Shown one piece after another: positions 8,566-18,124 of a stretch of DNA of 64,000 nucleotides (its first letter is position 1; each line of letters starts with the position of its first letter). Origin of the DNA: Paractinoplanes aksuensis (GTDB lineage Bacteria; Actinomycetota; Actinomycetes; Mycobacteriales; Micromonosporaceae). Location of the stretch: assembly GCF_024137025.1 (NCBI RefSeq), contig NZ_JAMYJR010000028.1:186001-250000 (forward strand), in the 5' to 3' direction. Below the pieces are notes generated by a model. That model was not told the DNA's origin. It did no database searches and saw only the letters and a program-made list of their open reading frames with translations. The translations under genes were made by a program, and so were the position numbers.

Positions 8566-9425
8566 TGGCCTCACTCGAGATGCTGCCGGTCGTCTCCGGC
8601 ACCAAGGACGGCCGGTTCGCCAAAGCCCTCATCTATGTGGGCAGCGGCATCCTGATCGTCGCCGCCCTGGCCGCGATCTTCGCCCCGCTGCTGAGCTCGT
8701 GGGGCCCGAAAGAGATCGACCCGTCCGGCACCCTGGCCGCGCCCGGCGGCGAACACCTGCTCGGCAGCGACGGCAACGGCATGGACGTGTGGAGCCGGGT
8801 GCTGCACGCGGCCCGCATCGACCTCGGCATCGCCGTGCTGGCGGTGGCCCTGGCCGTGGTCGTGGGCACGCTGCTCGGCCTGCTCGCCGGCTACCTGGGC
8901 GGCTGGGTCGACGACGTGCTGATGCGCATCGTCGACATCTTCCAGGCGTTCCCCACGTTCATCCTGGCCCTCGCGGTGTCGGCCCTGCTCGGCGGCGGCT
9001 TCTTCAACCTGGTGATCACGATCGCCGCGGTCAATGCCCCGGCGTACGCCCGGCTGGTGCGAGCCGAGGTGCGGACCTTGCGCGAGATGCAGTACATCGA
9101 GGCGGCCAAGACCTCCGGCGCGTCCACGCTCGGCATCATGTGGCGCCACCTGCTGCCCAACAGCCTGACCCCGGTCCGCGTCATCGCCCCGCTCAACTGC
9201 GGCTGGGCCATGCTCACCCTGGCCGGCCTGTCCTTCCTCGGCCTGGGCGTAACGGTGCCCACGGCCGAGTGGGGCTCGATGATCAGCCTCGGCACCTCGG
9301 ACGTGGTAGCCGGCCGCTGGTGGACCTCGGTCCCACCCGGCCTGGCCCTGCTCGTGTGCGTCCTCGGCTTCAGCCTGCTCGGCGAGGGCCTCCAGGAACG
9401 CGCCGACGCCAAGAGCCGGCGGTGA
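8565..9425 (+). CDS. ABC transporter permease, DppC type
   Basis: A 286-residue permease. HLLGSDGNGMDVWSRVLHAARI is the DppC family block, and YIEAAKTSGASTLGIMWRHLLPN is the EAA coupling motif. LAGLSFLGLGVTVPTAEWGSM lies near the C-terminus. It heterodimerises with the DppB-type permease just upstream, and the start ATG overlaps that gene's stop. The 3' end is partly repeated downstream (see the repeat at 9363-9548). Confidence 0.93.
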   Translation: MASLEMLPVVSGTKDGRFAKALIYVGSGILIVAALAAIFAPLLSSWGPKEIDPSGTLAAPGGEHLLGSDGNGMDVWSRVLHAARIDLGIAVLAVALAVVVGTLLGLLAGYLGGWVDDVLMRIVDIFQAFPTFILALAVSALLGGGFFNLVITIAAVNAPAYARLVRAEVRTLREMQYIEAAKTSGASTLGIMWRHLLPNSLTPVRVIAPLNCGWAMLTLAGLSFLGLGVTVPTAEWGSMISLGTSDVVAGRWWTSVPPGLALLVCVLGFSLLGEGLQERADAKSRR

Positions 9426-9548
9426 CCATGCCCAGCTCCAGCGAACCCAGCCGTCGCCCGGCCGTCTTGTTCGGCTTCAGCTTGCTCAGCGGGCGGCCGC
9501 GGAAGCGCCGGCCGGTACGGCTCCTCCAGGAAAGGCGGTGACCATGCT
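9363..9548 (+). repeat. Imperfect duplication of the permease 3' end and the following start
   Basis: TCGGCTTCAGC at 9364 recurs at 9471, and GGCGGTGACCATG at 9418 recurs at 9534. The second copy therefore precedes the true ATPase start with the same stop/start arrangement as the first. The peptide read from the second copy (GFSLL...LLQERR, a 37-codon frame at 9428-9541) mimics the permease tail (GFSLLGEGLQER). It explains the 118-bp gap in an otherwise tightly packed operon. The 37-codon frame is probably residue, not a gene. Confidence 0.55.
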
Positions 9549-11529
9549 CCAGATCGAAGACCTCTCGGTGGTCATTCACCGGCCGGGCCGGCAGGTCGCG
9601 GCCCTCAGCAACGTCAGCTTCTCGGTGGCGCCGGGCGAAGTGGTCGGCCTGGTGGGAGAGAGCGGCGGCGGCAAGAGCATGGTCGCCCGCGCGATCGTGG
9701 GGATGCTTCCGTCAGGCTCGCACGCCACGGGCCGGGTCGGCTTCGACGGCGATGACGTGCTCCGGATGGACGCGGCCGCGCTGGCCCACCACCGGGGCCG
9801 GGGCGCGGCGATGTGCTTCCAGAACCCGCGGGGCGCGCTCAGCCCGACCCGCACGGTCGGGCGGCAGCTGATCGACCGCCTCGTCACCCACCAGGACATG
9901 GACGGCAAGCGCGCCGCCGAATCGGCCAAGGAGCTGTTCGCCGCGGTCGGCATCCGCAACCCGTCGCGACGCCTGGAGGCCTACCCGCACGAGCTGTCGG
10001 GCGGCATGGCCCAGCGCGTGATGATCTCGCTGGCCACCGGCTGCGCGCCCGGCCTGCTGATCGCCGACGAGCCGACCACCGGCCTCGACGTGACGCTGAC
10101 CCGTGAGATCCTGCGCCAGTTCCGCCACGCCGCCGACACCGACGGCCGCGGCGTCCTGCTCATCTCGCACGACCTGGCCTCGATCGCCGAGGTCTGCGAC
10201 CGCGTGGTCGTCCTCTACGCCGGCACTGTCGTCGAAACCGGCCCCGCCGCCCAGGTGCTGCGTCACCCCGCGCACCCCTACACGCGAGCCCTGCTCCGCT
10301 CGGTCCCCGACGTCAGCGGCGGCCGAGCGGTCGCCACGGCCGGCGGCATGCCCCTGATGACCGCCGCTCCGCACAACTGTCCCTTCGCCCCGCGCTGCGC
10401 CCACGCGACCGACGTGTGCCGCGAGACCCGCCCGGAGACGAAGGCCCTCTCCAGCGGTTGGTCCCTGGCGTGCTTCCACCCCCAGGAAGAACCACTCTTC
10501 GCCGACACAGTGCCGAGCAACCACGCGGAGTCGAGCGGGCACGCCGAGCCCGGCCGGTCCGCTGAGGCCGGGCGGGTGGTGTTGCGGGTGCAGGATGCGC
10601 ACGTTGTCTATCGCAGCCGGTTCGGGTCGGGTGGGCATCACGCGTTGCGGGGCGTCAGTCTGGAAATCAAGGCCGGCGAGACGCTCGGCGTCGTGGGGGA
10701 GAGCGGCTGCGGCAAGTCGACGCTGGCCAAGCTGATCATGGGCCTGGTCGAGCCGTCCGAGGGCAGCGTCGAGGTGGCCGGCAAGAGCGTCCGCAAGCAG
10801 AGCCGCGTCGAGCGGACGCGGGCCCAGATGGTGTTCCAGGACCCGATCGGCTCGCTCAGCCCGCGCCGGACCGTGGCCGACTCCATCGCCGAGCCGTTGC
10901 GGGCGGCCAAGGTCTCGACGGCCGAGCGGACCAAGAAGACCGAGGCCGCGCTCCAGCGGATGGAGCTCGACAGCTCGATCCTGACCCGGATGCCGCACGA
11001 GCTCTCCGGCGGCCAGGCGCAGCGGATCGGGATCGCGCGGGCGCTCGTCGGCCAGCCCGACCTGATCGTGTTCGACGAGCCGACCAGCGCCCTCGACGTC
11101 ACCGTGCAGGCCCAGATCCTCGATGTCATCGCCGATGTCGCGGCCGACGCCGGCCACGGTTCGGTGTTCATCTCGCACGACCTCGCCACCGTTCGTGGCT
11201 TCGCCGACCGGGTCGTCGTGCTCTACCTCGGCCGGGTGGTCGAGGAGGGGCCGGTCGACGAGGTCTTCGACAATCCCCAGCACCCGTACACCCGCGCGCT
11301 GCTCGGCAGCGCGCCCCGGCTCGGCGAGACCCGCACCGCGGACGTCGAGCTGGTCAAGGACCTCGACGAGGCCGACGCCGCCACCGGCTGCGCCCTCGCC
11401 GCCCGCTGCCCCTTCGTGACCGACACGTGCCGGTCGCAGGAGCAGACCCTTCAGCCCTACGGCGAAAGCCGGGCCGCCTGCTGGCGCATCCCCGAGCTGC
11501 CCGCCCTGATCGGAAAGAGTTCGTCATGA
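9544..11529 (+). CDS. Fused dual ABC ATPase (DppD-DppF type)
   Basis: 661 residues with two complete ATPase domains. The first has Walker A GESGGGKS, signature LSGGMAQR and Walker B LLIADEP. The second has GESGCGKST, LSGGQAQR and LIVFDEP. Each is followed by the oligopeptide-transporter C-terminal Cys cluster (CPFAPRCAHATDVC and CALAARCPFVTDTC), typical of iron-sulfur-type OppD/F tails. Fusion of both ATPases in one chain is common in this transporter class. I took the ATG at 9544; a GTG at 9538 is also possible. The stop overlaps the HyuA start. Confidence 0.93.
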   Translation: MLQIEDLSVVIHRPGRQVAALSNVSFSVAPGEVVGLVGESGGGKSMVARAIVGMLPSGSHATGRVGFDGDDVLRMDAAALAHHRGRGAAMCFQNPRGALSPTRTVGRQLIDRLVTHQDMDGKRAAESAKELFAAVGIRNPSRRLEAYPHELSGGMAQRVMISLATGCAPGLLIADEPTTGLDVTLTREILRQFRHAADTDGRGVLLISHDLASIAEVCDRVVVLYAGTVVETGPAAQVLRHPAHPYTRALLRSVPDVSGGRAVATAGGMPLMTAAPHNCPFAPRCAHATDVCRETRPETKALSSGWSLACFHPQEEPLFADTVPSNHAESSGHAEPGRSAEAGRVVLRVQDAHVVYRSRFGSGGHHALRGVSLEIKAGETLGVVGESGCGKSTLAKLIMGLVEPSEGSVEVAGKSVRKQSRVERTRAQMVFQDPIGSLSPRRTVADSIAEPLRAAKVSTAERTKKTEAALQRMELDSSILTRMPHELSGGQAQRIGIARALVGQPDLIVFDEPTSALDVTVQAQILDVIADVAADAGHGSVFISHDLATVRGFADRVVVLYLGRVVEEGPVDEVFDNPQHPYTRALLGSAPRLGETRTADVELVKDLDEADAATGCALAARCPFVTDTCRSQEQTLQPYGESRAACWRIPELPALIGKSSS

Positions 11530-13562
11530 GCATCAGGTTGGCCGTGGACATCGGCGGCACGTTCGTCGACGCGATGGAGCTCGACACCCGTACCGGTCAG
11601 GTCCGCTTCCGTAAGGCGTCGACCACGCCGGCCCACCCGGCCGAGGGCGTGCTCAACGCGATCGCCGCGCTCGGCACCGACCTGTCCGAGGTGGAGCTGT
11701 TCATCCACGGCACCACCCTGGGGCTGAACGCGGTGCTGGAGCGGCGCGGCGGCAACACCGGCATCATCACCAACGAGGGCTTCCGGGACGTCTTCCTGAT
11801 CGGCCGGGGCAACGTGCCGTCCGACCACATGTACGACTTCCGTTACCAGCGCCCGGAAAGCCTGGTCCAGCGCCGCTTCACGGCCGGTGTCAAGGGCCGC
11901 CTCGACTACAAGGGCGCCGTCGTCGACGAGCTCGACCCGCAGAGCGTCCGCGACGCCGCGCGCGAGCTGGTCGAGAACCAGGGCGTCACGTCGATCGCGA
12001 TCTGTTTCCTGCACTCGTTCCTCGACCCCACGCACGAGCGCGAGACGGCCCGGATCATCCGCGAGGCCTACCCGGACGTCAGCCTCTCGCTGAGCACCGA
12101 CATCGTGCGCGAGTACCGGGAGTACGAGCGGACCAGCACCACCGTCCTCGAGGCCTACATCCGCCCGATCTTCGAGCGGTACGTCGACGAGCTCGAGAAG
12201 GGCCTGGCCGACCAGGGCTTCGCCGGCCGCTTCCTGATCATGCGCTCGGGTGGCGGCTCGATGACCGGCGCGGTGGCCAAGACCTCGCCCACCCACACCG
12301 TGCTCAGCGGCCCGGCCGGCGGCATCGTCGGCGCGGCCTACCTGGCCGGCGAGCTGGGCCGCGACAACATGCTCACCTTCGACATCGGCGGCACCTCGCT
12401 CGACGCCTGCGTGATCGAGAAGGGCACCGCCGTCGCCGCCTACGAGGCCCAGCTCGAGCACTACCCCCTGCTGATCCCCACGTACGACATCCGCACGATC
12501 GGCGCCGGCGGCGGATCGATCGCCTGGCTCGACCGTGGCCTGCTCAAGGTGGGCCCGCAGAGCGCCGGCGCCGCCCCCGGACCGGTCTGTTACGGCCGCG
12601 GCGGCACCCAGCCCACCGTCACGGACGCTGCCGTGGTGCTCGGCTTCGTCGACCCCGAACGCTTCCTGGCCGGCACCATGGGCCTGGCCGACGAGGCCGC
12701 CCGCGACGCCATCCGTGAACAGCTGGCCGAGCCGCTGGGGCTCTCGGTGCCCGACGCCGCGGCCGGCATCTTCGACGTGCTGCTGGCCAAGACGGTCGGC
12801 GCGGTCCGCCAGATCACCGTCGAGCGCGGTCACGACCCGCGGGTGTTCTCGCTGCTGGCCTTTGGTGGCGCCGGTCCGCTGCTGGCCCCGCTGCTGGCCC
12901 GCGAGATGGGCATCGGCGAGGTGCTGGTGCCGTTCGCGCCGTCCGGCTTCTCGGCCTGGGGCATGCTCTCGGCCGACATCGTCAACGACTTCAGCCGTAC
13001 GGTGATGACGACGTTGGACGGCGCCGACCTGGCCGCCCTGGAGCCGTTGTTCAAGGAGACCGAGGCCGAGGCCATCGCGTCGCTGTCCGCGCAGGGGGTG
13101 CCGGCCGGCGACGGCGTGCTGGAGCGGCAGTTCGAGCTGCGCTACCTGGGTCAGGAGCACAGCCTGATGGTCACTGTCGGTTCCACGTTGGACGCCGAGG
13201 CCGTGCGGGCCGCTTTCAACGAGCTGCACCACGCGCGTTACGGCCACACGATGAGCAACCCGCTGCAGATCCTCAATTTGCGCGTACGCGGTATCGGCCG
13301 CACCTCCCGGCCGGAGCTCCCGCGCATTGAGGCGGGCGGCGAGGCCACACCCCGTACGCATCGGGAAGCCTTTGATTTCGGCACCCGGGAGATCGTTCCG
13401 TTCGCCGTCTACGACCGGGCCGATCTGAGGGCGGGCCACCGTTTTGCCGGCCCGGCCCTGGTCGACGAGGGCACCTCGACCACCGTGGTGCCCAGCGGCC
13501 AGAACGTGACCGTCGACGAGCACGGCTACCTGCACGTCACGCCGGCGGAGGTGACCAAGTGA
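11526..13562 (+). CDS. hyuA: Hydantoinase/oxoprolinase subunit A (HyuA family)
   Basis: A 678-residue protein. The N-terminus RLAVDIGGTFVDAM is the ATP-binding ASKHA motif of the hydantoinase A N-terminal domain. The second phosphate block is NMLTFDIGGTSLD, and LLAFGGAGPLLAPLLAREMGI is highly conserved in the family. HyuA phosphorylates or activates the amide or keto oxygen using ATP, in concert with HyuB. Known members open 5-oxoproline, N-methylhydantoin or caprolactam rings, or carboxylate acetone and acetophenone. Sequence alone does not decide which applies. It is coupled by a 4-bp overlap to the ATPase gene and by a GTG overlap to hyuB. Confidence 0.92.
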   Translation: MSIRLAVDIGGTFVDAMELDTRTGQVRFRKASTTPAHPAEGVLNAIAALGTDLSEVELFIHGTTLGLNAVLERRGGNTGIITNEGFRDVFLIGRGNVPSDHMYDFRYQRPESLVQRRFTAGVKGRLDYKGAVVDELDPQSVRDAARELVENQGVTSIAICFLHSFLDPTHERETARIIREAYPDVSLSLSTDIVREYREYERTSTTVLEAYIRPIFERYVDELEKGLADQGFAGRFLIMRSGGGSMTGAVAKTSPTHTVLSGPAGGIVGAAYLAGELGRDNMLTFDIGGTSLDACVIEKGTAVAAYEAQLEHYPLLIPTYDIRTIGAGGGSIAWLDRGLLKVGPQSAGAAPGPVCYGRGGTQPTVTDAAVVLGFVDPERFLAGTMGLADEAARDAIREQLAEPLGLSVPDAAAGIFDVLLAKTVGAVRQITVERGHDPRVFSLLAFGGAGPLLAPLLAREMGIGEVLVPFAPSGFSAWGMLSADIVNDFSRTVMTTLDGADLAALEPLFKETEAEAIASLSAQGVPAGDGVLERQFELRYLGQEHSLMVTVGSTLDAEAVRAAFNELHHARYGHTMSNPLQILNLRVRGIGRTSRPELPRIEAGGEATPRTHREAFDFGTREIVPFAVYDRADLRAGHRFAGPALVDEGTSTTVVPSGQNVTVDEHGYLHVTPAEVTK

Positions 13563-15223
13563 CCACATTGGACGGCGCTCGCGTCGAGGTCGTGCGCAGC
13601 TATCTGCTGTCGGCGGCCGAGGAGATGCGGGCCACCCTCATCCGTACGTCGTTCAACCCGGTCATCTACGAGGTGCACGACTTCGGCCTGTCGCTGTACG
13701 ACGCGCAGATGCGACCGATCGCCGAGGCCACCGGGCTCACCTCGTTCCTGGGCGCCAACGACTACTCGCTGCGCAAGGGCGTCGAGTACGTGGGCGTCGA
13801 GAACCTGTTCCCGGGCGACGTCGTGCTGCTCAACTACCCGTACTGGAACGCGGCCCACGCCTCCGACGCCACCCTGTTCGCTCCGGTGTTCGACGGCGAC
13901 GACCTGATCGGCTTCCTGTGCATCCGTGCCCACTGGATGGACCTGGGGGCCAAGGACCCGGGCTACGTGCTCGACTCGACCGACATGCACCAGGAGGGTC
14001 TGATCTTCCCGGGTACGAAGGTCGTCTCGCGCGGCGAGCCGGTGCGCGACATCCACGAGCTGCTGCGGTTCAACTCCCGGATGCCCGACGCCATCCTGGG
14101 CGACCTGCACGCGCAGATCTCGGCCATCCGCACCGGTGAGCGCCGCCTGCTCGAGATCCACGCCAAGTTCGGCCGCGCGACCGTGCTGGCCGCGATCGAC
14201 CGGATCATCGCCGACGGCGAGGCCCGCACCCGGTCCGCCCTGGCCGCGCTGCCCCAGGGCACCTGGACCGCCGAGGACTTCCTGGACGACGACGGCATCA
14301 CCGACGAGCCGGTCAGGATGCGGGTCACGGTCACCATCGCCGACGGCAAGTTCCTGGTCGACTTCGCCGGCTCCTCGCCCGCAGTTCGCGGCCCGATCAA
14401 CATGCCGTTCGGCGCCACCGAGGCCATCTGCAAGGTGATTCTCAAGTCGCTGACCTCGCCCCACGAGCCGTCCAACGCGGGCACGGTGGCGCCACTCGAA
14501 GTACGGGCCGAGCCGGGCACGCTGTTCCACGCGGTCTACCCGCAGCCCACGTTCACCCTGTGGACCGGCATCGTGGCGTTCGAGCTGATCCTCAAGGCGC
14601 TCGCCCAGGGCATGCCGGAGCGGCTGCCCGCGTCCAGCGGCGGTGACGTGCCCGGCTTCATGATGGTCGGCGTCCACCCCGACACCGGGGCCATGTTCGC
14701 GGTCAGCAACAACGACTTCGTCGGCTGGGGCGGCACCGCCGACCACGACGGCACGGACGCGGCCACCCACGTCAGCGGCAGCACCGGGCGCGGCACCCCG
14801 ATCGAGGTGATGGAGGCCCGCACCGGCATGTTCATGGAGCGGGTCGAGATCCGCACCGACTCCGGCGGGGCCGGCAAGTTCCGGGGCGGGGCCGGGGTGC
14901 GGCGCGAGATCAAGTTCGTCACGCCGGGCGAGTTCCTCATGGTCATCAAGAAGACCAAGAGCCGGCCGTGGGCGCTCGCCGGCGGCCTTCGGCCCGACCC
15001 GAACCAGATCGTCGCGTTCCCCGGCACCGACCGCGAGGAACGCATCAGCACCAAGCGCCTGACCGTGGTGCCGGGTGACCGGGTCACCCTGCTCACCGCG
15101 GGCGGCGGCGGTCACGGCGACCCAGCCGATCGGGAGCCGGCTGCGGTTCGCCGTGACGTCGCCGAGGGGTACGTGTCGGCGGCCGCGGCCGAGGAGGTCT
15201 ACGGGGTGGAGATCGATGACTGA
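13559..15223 (+). CDS. hyuB: Hydantoinase/oxoprolinase subunit B (HyuB family), copy 1
   Basis: A 554-residue protein starting at a GTG that overlaps the hyuA stop. HyuB blocks include EEMRATLIRTSFNPVIYE, HDFGLSLYD, LNYPYWNAAHASD, MHQEGLIFPGTK and the C-terminal Gly-rich LLTAGGGGHGDP. HyuB carries the substrate and metal site and acts with HyuA. The stop lies within the first codons of a second HyuB gene. The two encoded proteins are near-collinear and differ mainly in the central region. Confidence 0.92.
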   Translation: MTTLDGARVEVVRSYLLSAAEEMRATLIRTSFNPVIYEVHDFGLSLYDAQMRPIAEATGLTSFLGANDYSLRKGVEYVGVENLFPGDVVLLNYPYWNAAHASDATLFAPVFDGDDLIGFLCIRAHWMDLGAKDPGYVLDSTDMHQEGLIFPGTKVVSRGEPVRDIHELLRFNSRMPDAILGDLHAQISAIRTGERRLLEIHAKFGRATVLAAIDRIIADGEARTRSALAALPQGTWTAEDFLDDDGITDEPVRMRVTVTIADGKFLVDFAGSSPAVRGPINMPFGATEAICKVILKSLTSPHEPSNAGTVAPLEVRAEPGTLFHAVYPQPTFTLWTGIVAFELILKALAQGMPERLPASSGGDVPGFMMVGVHPDTGAMFAVSNNDFVGWGGTADHDGTDAATHVSGSTGRGTPIEVMEARTGMFMERVEIRTDSGGAGKFRGGAGVRREIKFVTPGEFLMVIKKTKSRPWALAGGLRPDPNQIVAFPGTDREERISTKRLTVVPGDRVTLLTAGGGGHGDPADREPAAVRRDVAEGYVSAAAAEEVYGVEIDD

Positions 15224-16862
15224 CGGGGCCACCGTCGAGGTCATCCGCAACCACCTCGTGTCCGCGGCCGAGGAGATGCGGGCGGCGCTCGTACGGACGG
15301 CTTTCAACCCGGTCATCTACGAGGTGCACGACTTCGGGATCTCGATCTACGACCGGTCGCTGCGGCTGGTGGCCGAGTCGACCGGGTTGTCGCGGTTCCT
15401 GGGCGCCAACGACTACTCGATCCGCATGGGCGTCGAGTACGTGGGGGAGTTGCAGGAGGGGGACATCTTCATCCTCAACTACCCCTACTGGAACGCCGCG
15501 CACTCCTACGACGCGACGATGTTCGCGCCCGTGTTCTCCGGCGGCGAACTGGTGGCGTACCTGTGCATCCGGGCCCACTGGATGGATCTCGGGGCCAAGG
15601 ACGCGGGCTACGTGCTCGACTCCACCGACATGCACCAAGAGGGTCTTGTTTTCCCGGGTACGAAGGTGGTCTCCCGCGGCGAGCCGGTGCGCGACATCCT
15701 GGAGCTGATCCGCTTCAACTCCCGCATGCCGGACCTCGTGCTGGGCGACTTCAATGCCCAGGTCGCTGCCCTGCGCACGGGCGAACGGCGGGTGGCCGAG
15801 CTGTTCGATCGCTACACCGCACCGGTGGTGGACGCGGTGGTCGACCGCTTCGTCGCCGCCGCCGAGGAGTCAGCGGCCGAGGCGGTGGCGCGGCTGCCGC
15901 AGGGCAGCTGGACCGCCGAGGACTGGCTGGACGACGACGGGGTGACCGAGGACCCGATCCTCATGCGCTGCACGGTGACCATCCAGGACGGCACGTTCAC
16001 TGTCGACTTCGCCGGTTCCTCGCCGGCCGTGCCGGGCCCGGTCAACCTGCCGATCGGCTCGACCATCGCCACCTGCCGGGTCGCGTTCAAGGCCATCACC
16101 ACCCCCGACGAGCAGACCAACGCCGGCCACTTCGCCCCGCTGCGGGTGGAAGCCGAGCCGGGGACTCTGTTCCACGCGGTCTACCCGGCGGCCACGTTCA
16201 CCCAGTGGACCGGCACGGTCGCGCTCGAGCTCATCTACAAAGCGCTGGCGCAAGGCATGCCGGAGCGGCTGCCGGCCAGCAGCGGGGGCGACGTGCCGGG
16301 CTTCATGATGGTCGGCGTCCACCCCGACACCGGCGCGATGTTCGCGGTCAGCAACAACGACCCGGTCGGCTGGGGCGGCTCACCCGACCACGACGGCATC
16401 GGCCCGGCCAATCACCTTTGCCAGACCCAGGCCCGCAACACCCCGGTCGAAGTGCTCGAGGCCAAGACCGGCATGTTCTTCGACCGCGTCGAGATCCGGG
16501 CCGACTCGGGCGGCGCCGGCCGGTTCCGGGGCGGCTGCGGGCTGCGGCGCGACATCCGGTTCGTCACCGACGGCGAGTTCCTGTCGGTCATCAAGAAGAC
16601 CAGGAGCGCGCCGTGGGCGCTCGACGGCGGACGGTCGCCCGAACCGAACCAGGTCGTCGTCTTCCCCGGCACCGACCGCGAGAGGCGGGTCAGCACCAAA
16701 CGCACCCCCGTGCGCGCGGGCGACCGGATCACGCTGCTGACCGCCGGTGGCGGCGGGCACGGCGACCCGGCCCATCGCGACCCGGAAGCGGTGCGCCACG
16801 ACGTTCAGGAGGGCTACGTCTCGGACGAGGCGGCCCGCAAGGTGTACGGGGTGAACGCATGA
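15216..16862 (+). CDS. hyuB: Hydantoinase/oxoprolinase subunit B (HyuB family), copy 2
   Basis: 548 residues, aligning along the whole length with the upstream HyuB. It shares EEMRAALVRTAFNPVIYE, LNYPYWNAAHSYD, MHQEGLVFPGTK and LLTAGGGGHGDP. The ATG at 15216 overlaps the end of copy 1 by 8 bases. Two B subunits per A subunit suggest a heteromeric enzyme, as in acetophenone carboxylase-like assemblies, or two specificities sharing one HyuA. The pair arose by tandem duplication but has diverged well beyond recent copying. Confidence 0.92.
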   Translation: MTDGATVEVIRNHLVSAAEEMRAALVRTAFNPVIYEVHDFGISIYDRSLRLVAESTGLSRFLGANDYSIRMGVEYVGELQEGDIFILNYPYWNAAHSYDATMFAPVFSGGELVAYLCIRAHWMDLGAKDAGYVLDSTDMHQEGLVFPGTKVVSRGEPVRDILELIRFNSRMPDLVLGDFNAQVAALRTGERRVAELFDRYTAPVVDAVVDRFVAAAEESAAEAVARLPQGSWTAEDWLDDDGVTEDPILMRCTVTIQDGTFTVDFAGSSPAVPGPVNLPIGSTIATCRVAFKAITTPDEQTNAGHFAPLRVEAEPGTLFHAVYPAATFTQWTGTVALELIYKALAQGMPERLPASSGGDVPGFMMVGVHPDTGAMFAVSNNDPVGWGGSPDHDGIGPANHLCQTQARNTPVEVLEAKTGMFFDRVEIRADSGGAGRFRGGCGLRRDIRFVTDGEFLSVIKKTRSAPWALDGGRSPEPNQVVVFPGTDRERRVSTKRTPVRAGDRITLLTAGGGGHGDPAHRDPEAVRHDVQEGYVSDEAARKVYGVNA

Positions 16863-18124
16863 ACCAACTACTCGGCAACTGCACGGTGGTCGACGCCCGG
16901 GCGCTCCCGATCAAGGACGCCGGCGTGTGGATCACCGGCGACCGCATCACGGCCGTGGGTCCGTACTCCGAAATCGCTTCTCAGGCCCGGAAAGCGGGAC
17001 CGGTCGTGGAGCGGGACCTGGGCGGCGCGTTCGTGACGCCCGGACTGACCAACATGCACACCCACTTCTCGCTGTCGCTGCCCGGCGGTGGTGGCAACGC
17101 GGTCAAGGACATGGGGCCGCACGACCTGGCCCTCTATATGGCCGACGGCGCGCGCCGCACGCTCGAGTGCGGGGTCACGACCGTACGCAATGTGGCCGAG
17201 AAGGACCACGCGGACTTCGCGCTGCGGCGGGCCATCAAGGCCGGACGTGTGCCGGGGCCGCGCATGTACACGGCGGGCCGGGCGCTGGTGTGCACGGGCG
17301 GGCACGGGCACGAGAGCGGCGACACCATGGAGTGCGACGGGCCGGTCGGCTTCCGGCACGGCGTCCGCAGCCAGATCAAGGCCGGGGCCGACCTGATCAA
17401 AGTGATGATCTCGGGCGGGCTGGCCGGTGAGCACGAGGCCATCTCGACCCCGCAGCTGTTCGCCGACGAGATGGCCGCGGTCATCGAGACCGCCCACGCG
17501 TGGGGCCGCAAGGTGACCGCGCACGCCGGGCCGGCCGAGGTCATCGCGGCCGCGGTCGAGCTCGGGCTGGACTGCGTCGAGCACGGCTACCAGCTGACCC
17601 CGCAGGTCGCGGCGCGGATGGCCGAGCAGGGCACGGCGCTCGTGCCGACCCTGCTCGTCACGCGCTGCAAGGAGTTCTTCGACGAGCTCGGCGTACCGGA
17701 ATGGATGCAGTGCCGGTCGCTGGGCGCGGGGCCGCGGCACATCGAGAGCTTCAAGATGGCCCTGGATGCCGGGGTGGAGATCCTCCTCGGCAGCGACATG
17801 CCCCCGTTCTGGTCGTTCGAGGGCACCAACGCGACCGTGCGCGAGCTGGAGAACCTGGCCGAGCACCTCGGGCCGGAGCGGGCGCTGCACGCCGGCACCC
17901 GCGGACCGATCGGCTGGCTCGGCCTCACCGACGACCTGGGCACGGTCGAGGAAGGCAAGTACGCGGATCTGATCGCCATGGACGCCGACCCGCTCGACGA
18001 CACCTCGGCCTTCCGGGGCGTGCGCTGGGTGATGAAGGGCGGCCAGGTGTACCGGGACGACGTCGCCCTCGCCTCCGCGGCCACCTCCGTTCACCACGAG
18101 TCCCTCCCTGAGGAGCAGCGATGA
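16859..18124 (+). CDS. Metal-dependent amidohydrolase (imidazolonepropionase/prolidase-like)
   Basis: A 421-residue TIM-barrel amidohydrolase with an N-terminal beta-sandwich strand set. Predicted ligands are the H-x-H of NMHTHFS, the lysine in DLIKVMISGG, HAG (around residue 222), EHGY and the aspartate in LGSDMPP. The C-terminus has the usual GTVEEGKYADLIAMDADPLDD. It probably hydrolyses an amide, imide or C-N bond in a molecule made or used by the HyuAB pair. The ATG overlaps the HyuB stop and the TGA overlaps the next start. Confidence 0.9.
   Translation: MNQLLGNCTVVDARALPIKDAGVWITGDRITAVGPYSEIASQARKAGPVVERDLGGAFVTPGLTNMHTHFSLSLPGGGGNAVKDMGPHDLALYMADGARRTLECGVTTVRNVAEKDHADFALRRAIKAGRVPGPRMYTAGRALVCTGGHGHESGDTMECDGPVGFRHGVRSQIKAGADLIKVMISGGLAGEHEAISTPQLFADEMAAVIETAHAWGRKVTAHAGPAEVIAAAVELGLDCVEHGYQLTPQVAARMAEQGTALVPTLLVTRCKEFFDELGVPEWMQCRSLGAGPRHIESFKMALDAGVEILLGSDMPPFWSFEGTNATVRELENLAEHLGPERALHAGTRGPIGWLGLTDDLGTVEEGKYADLIAMDADPLDDTSAFRGVRWVMKGGQVYRDDVALASAATSVHHESLPEEQR

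Noticed and set aside
9428..9541. 37-codon frame between the permease and the dual ATPase
   Set aside because: It has stop/start overlaps like a gene, but its peptide mimics the permease tail, so it is better explained as a degenerate duplicate.
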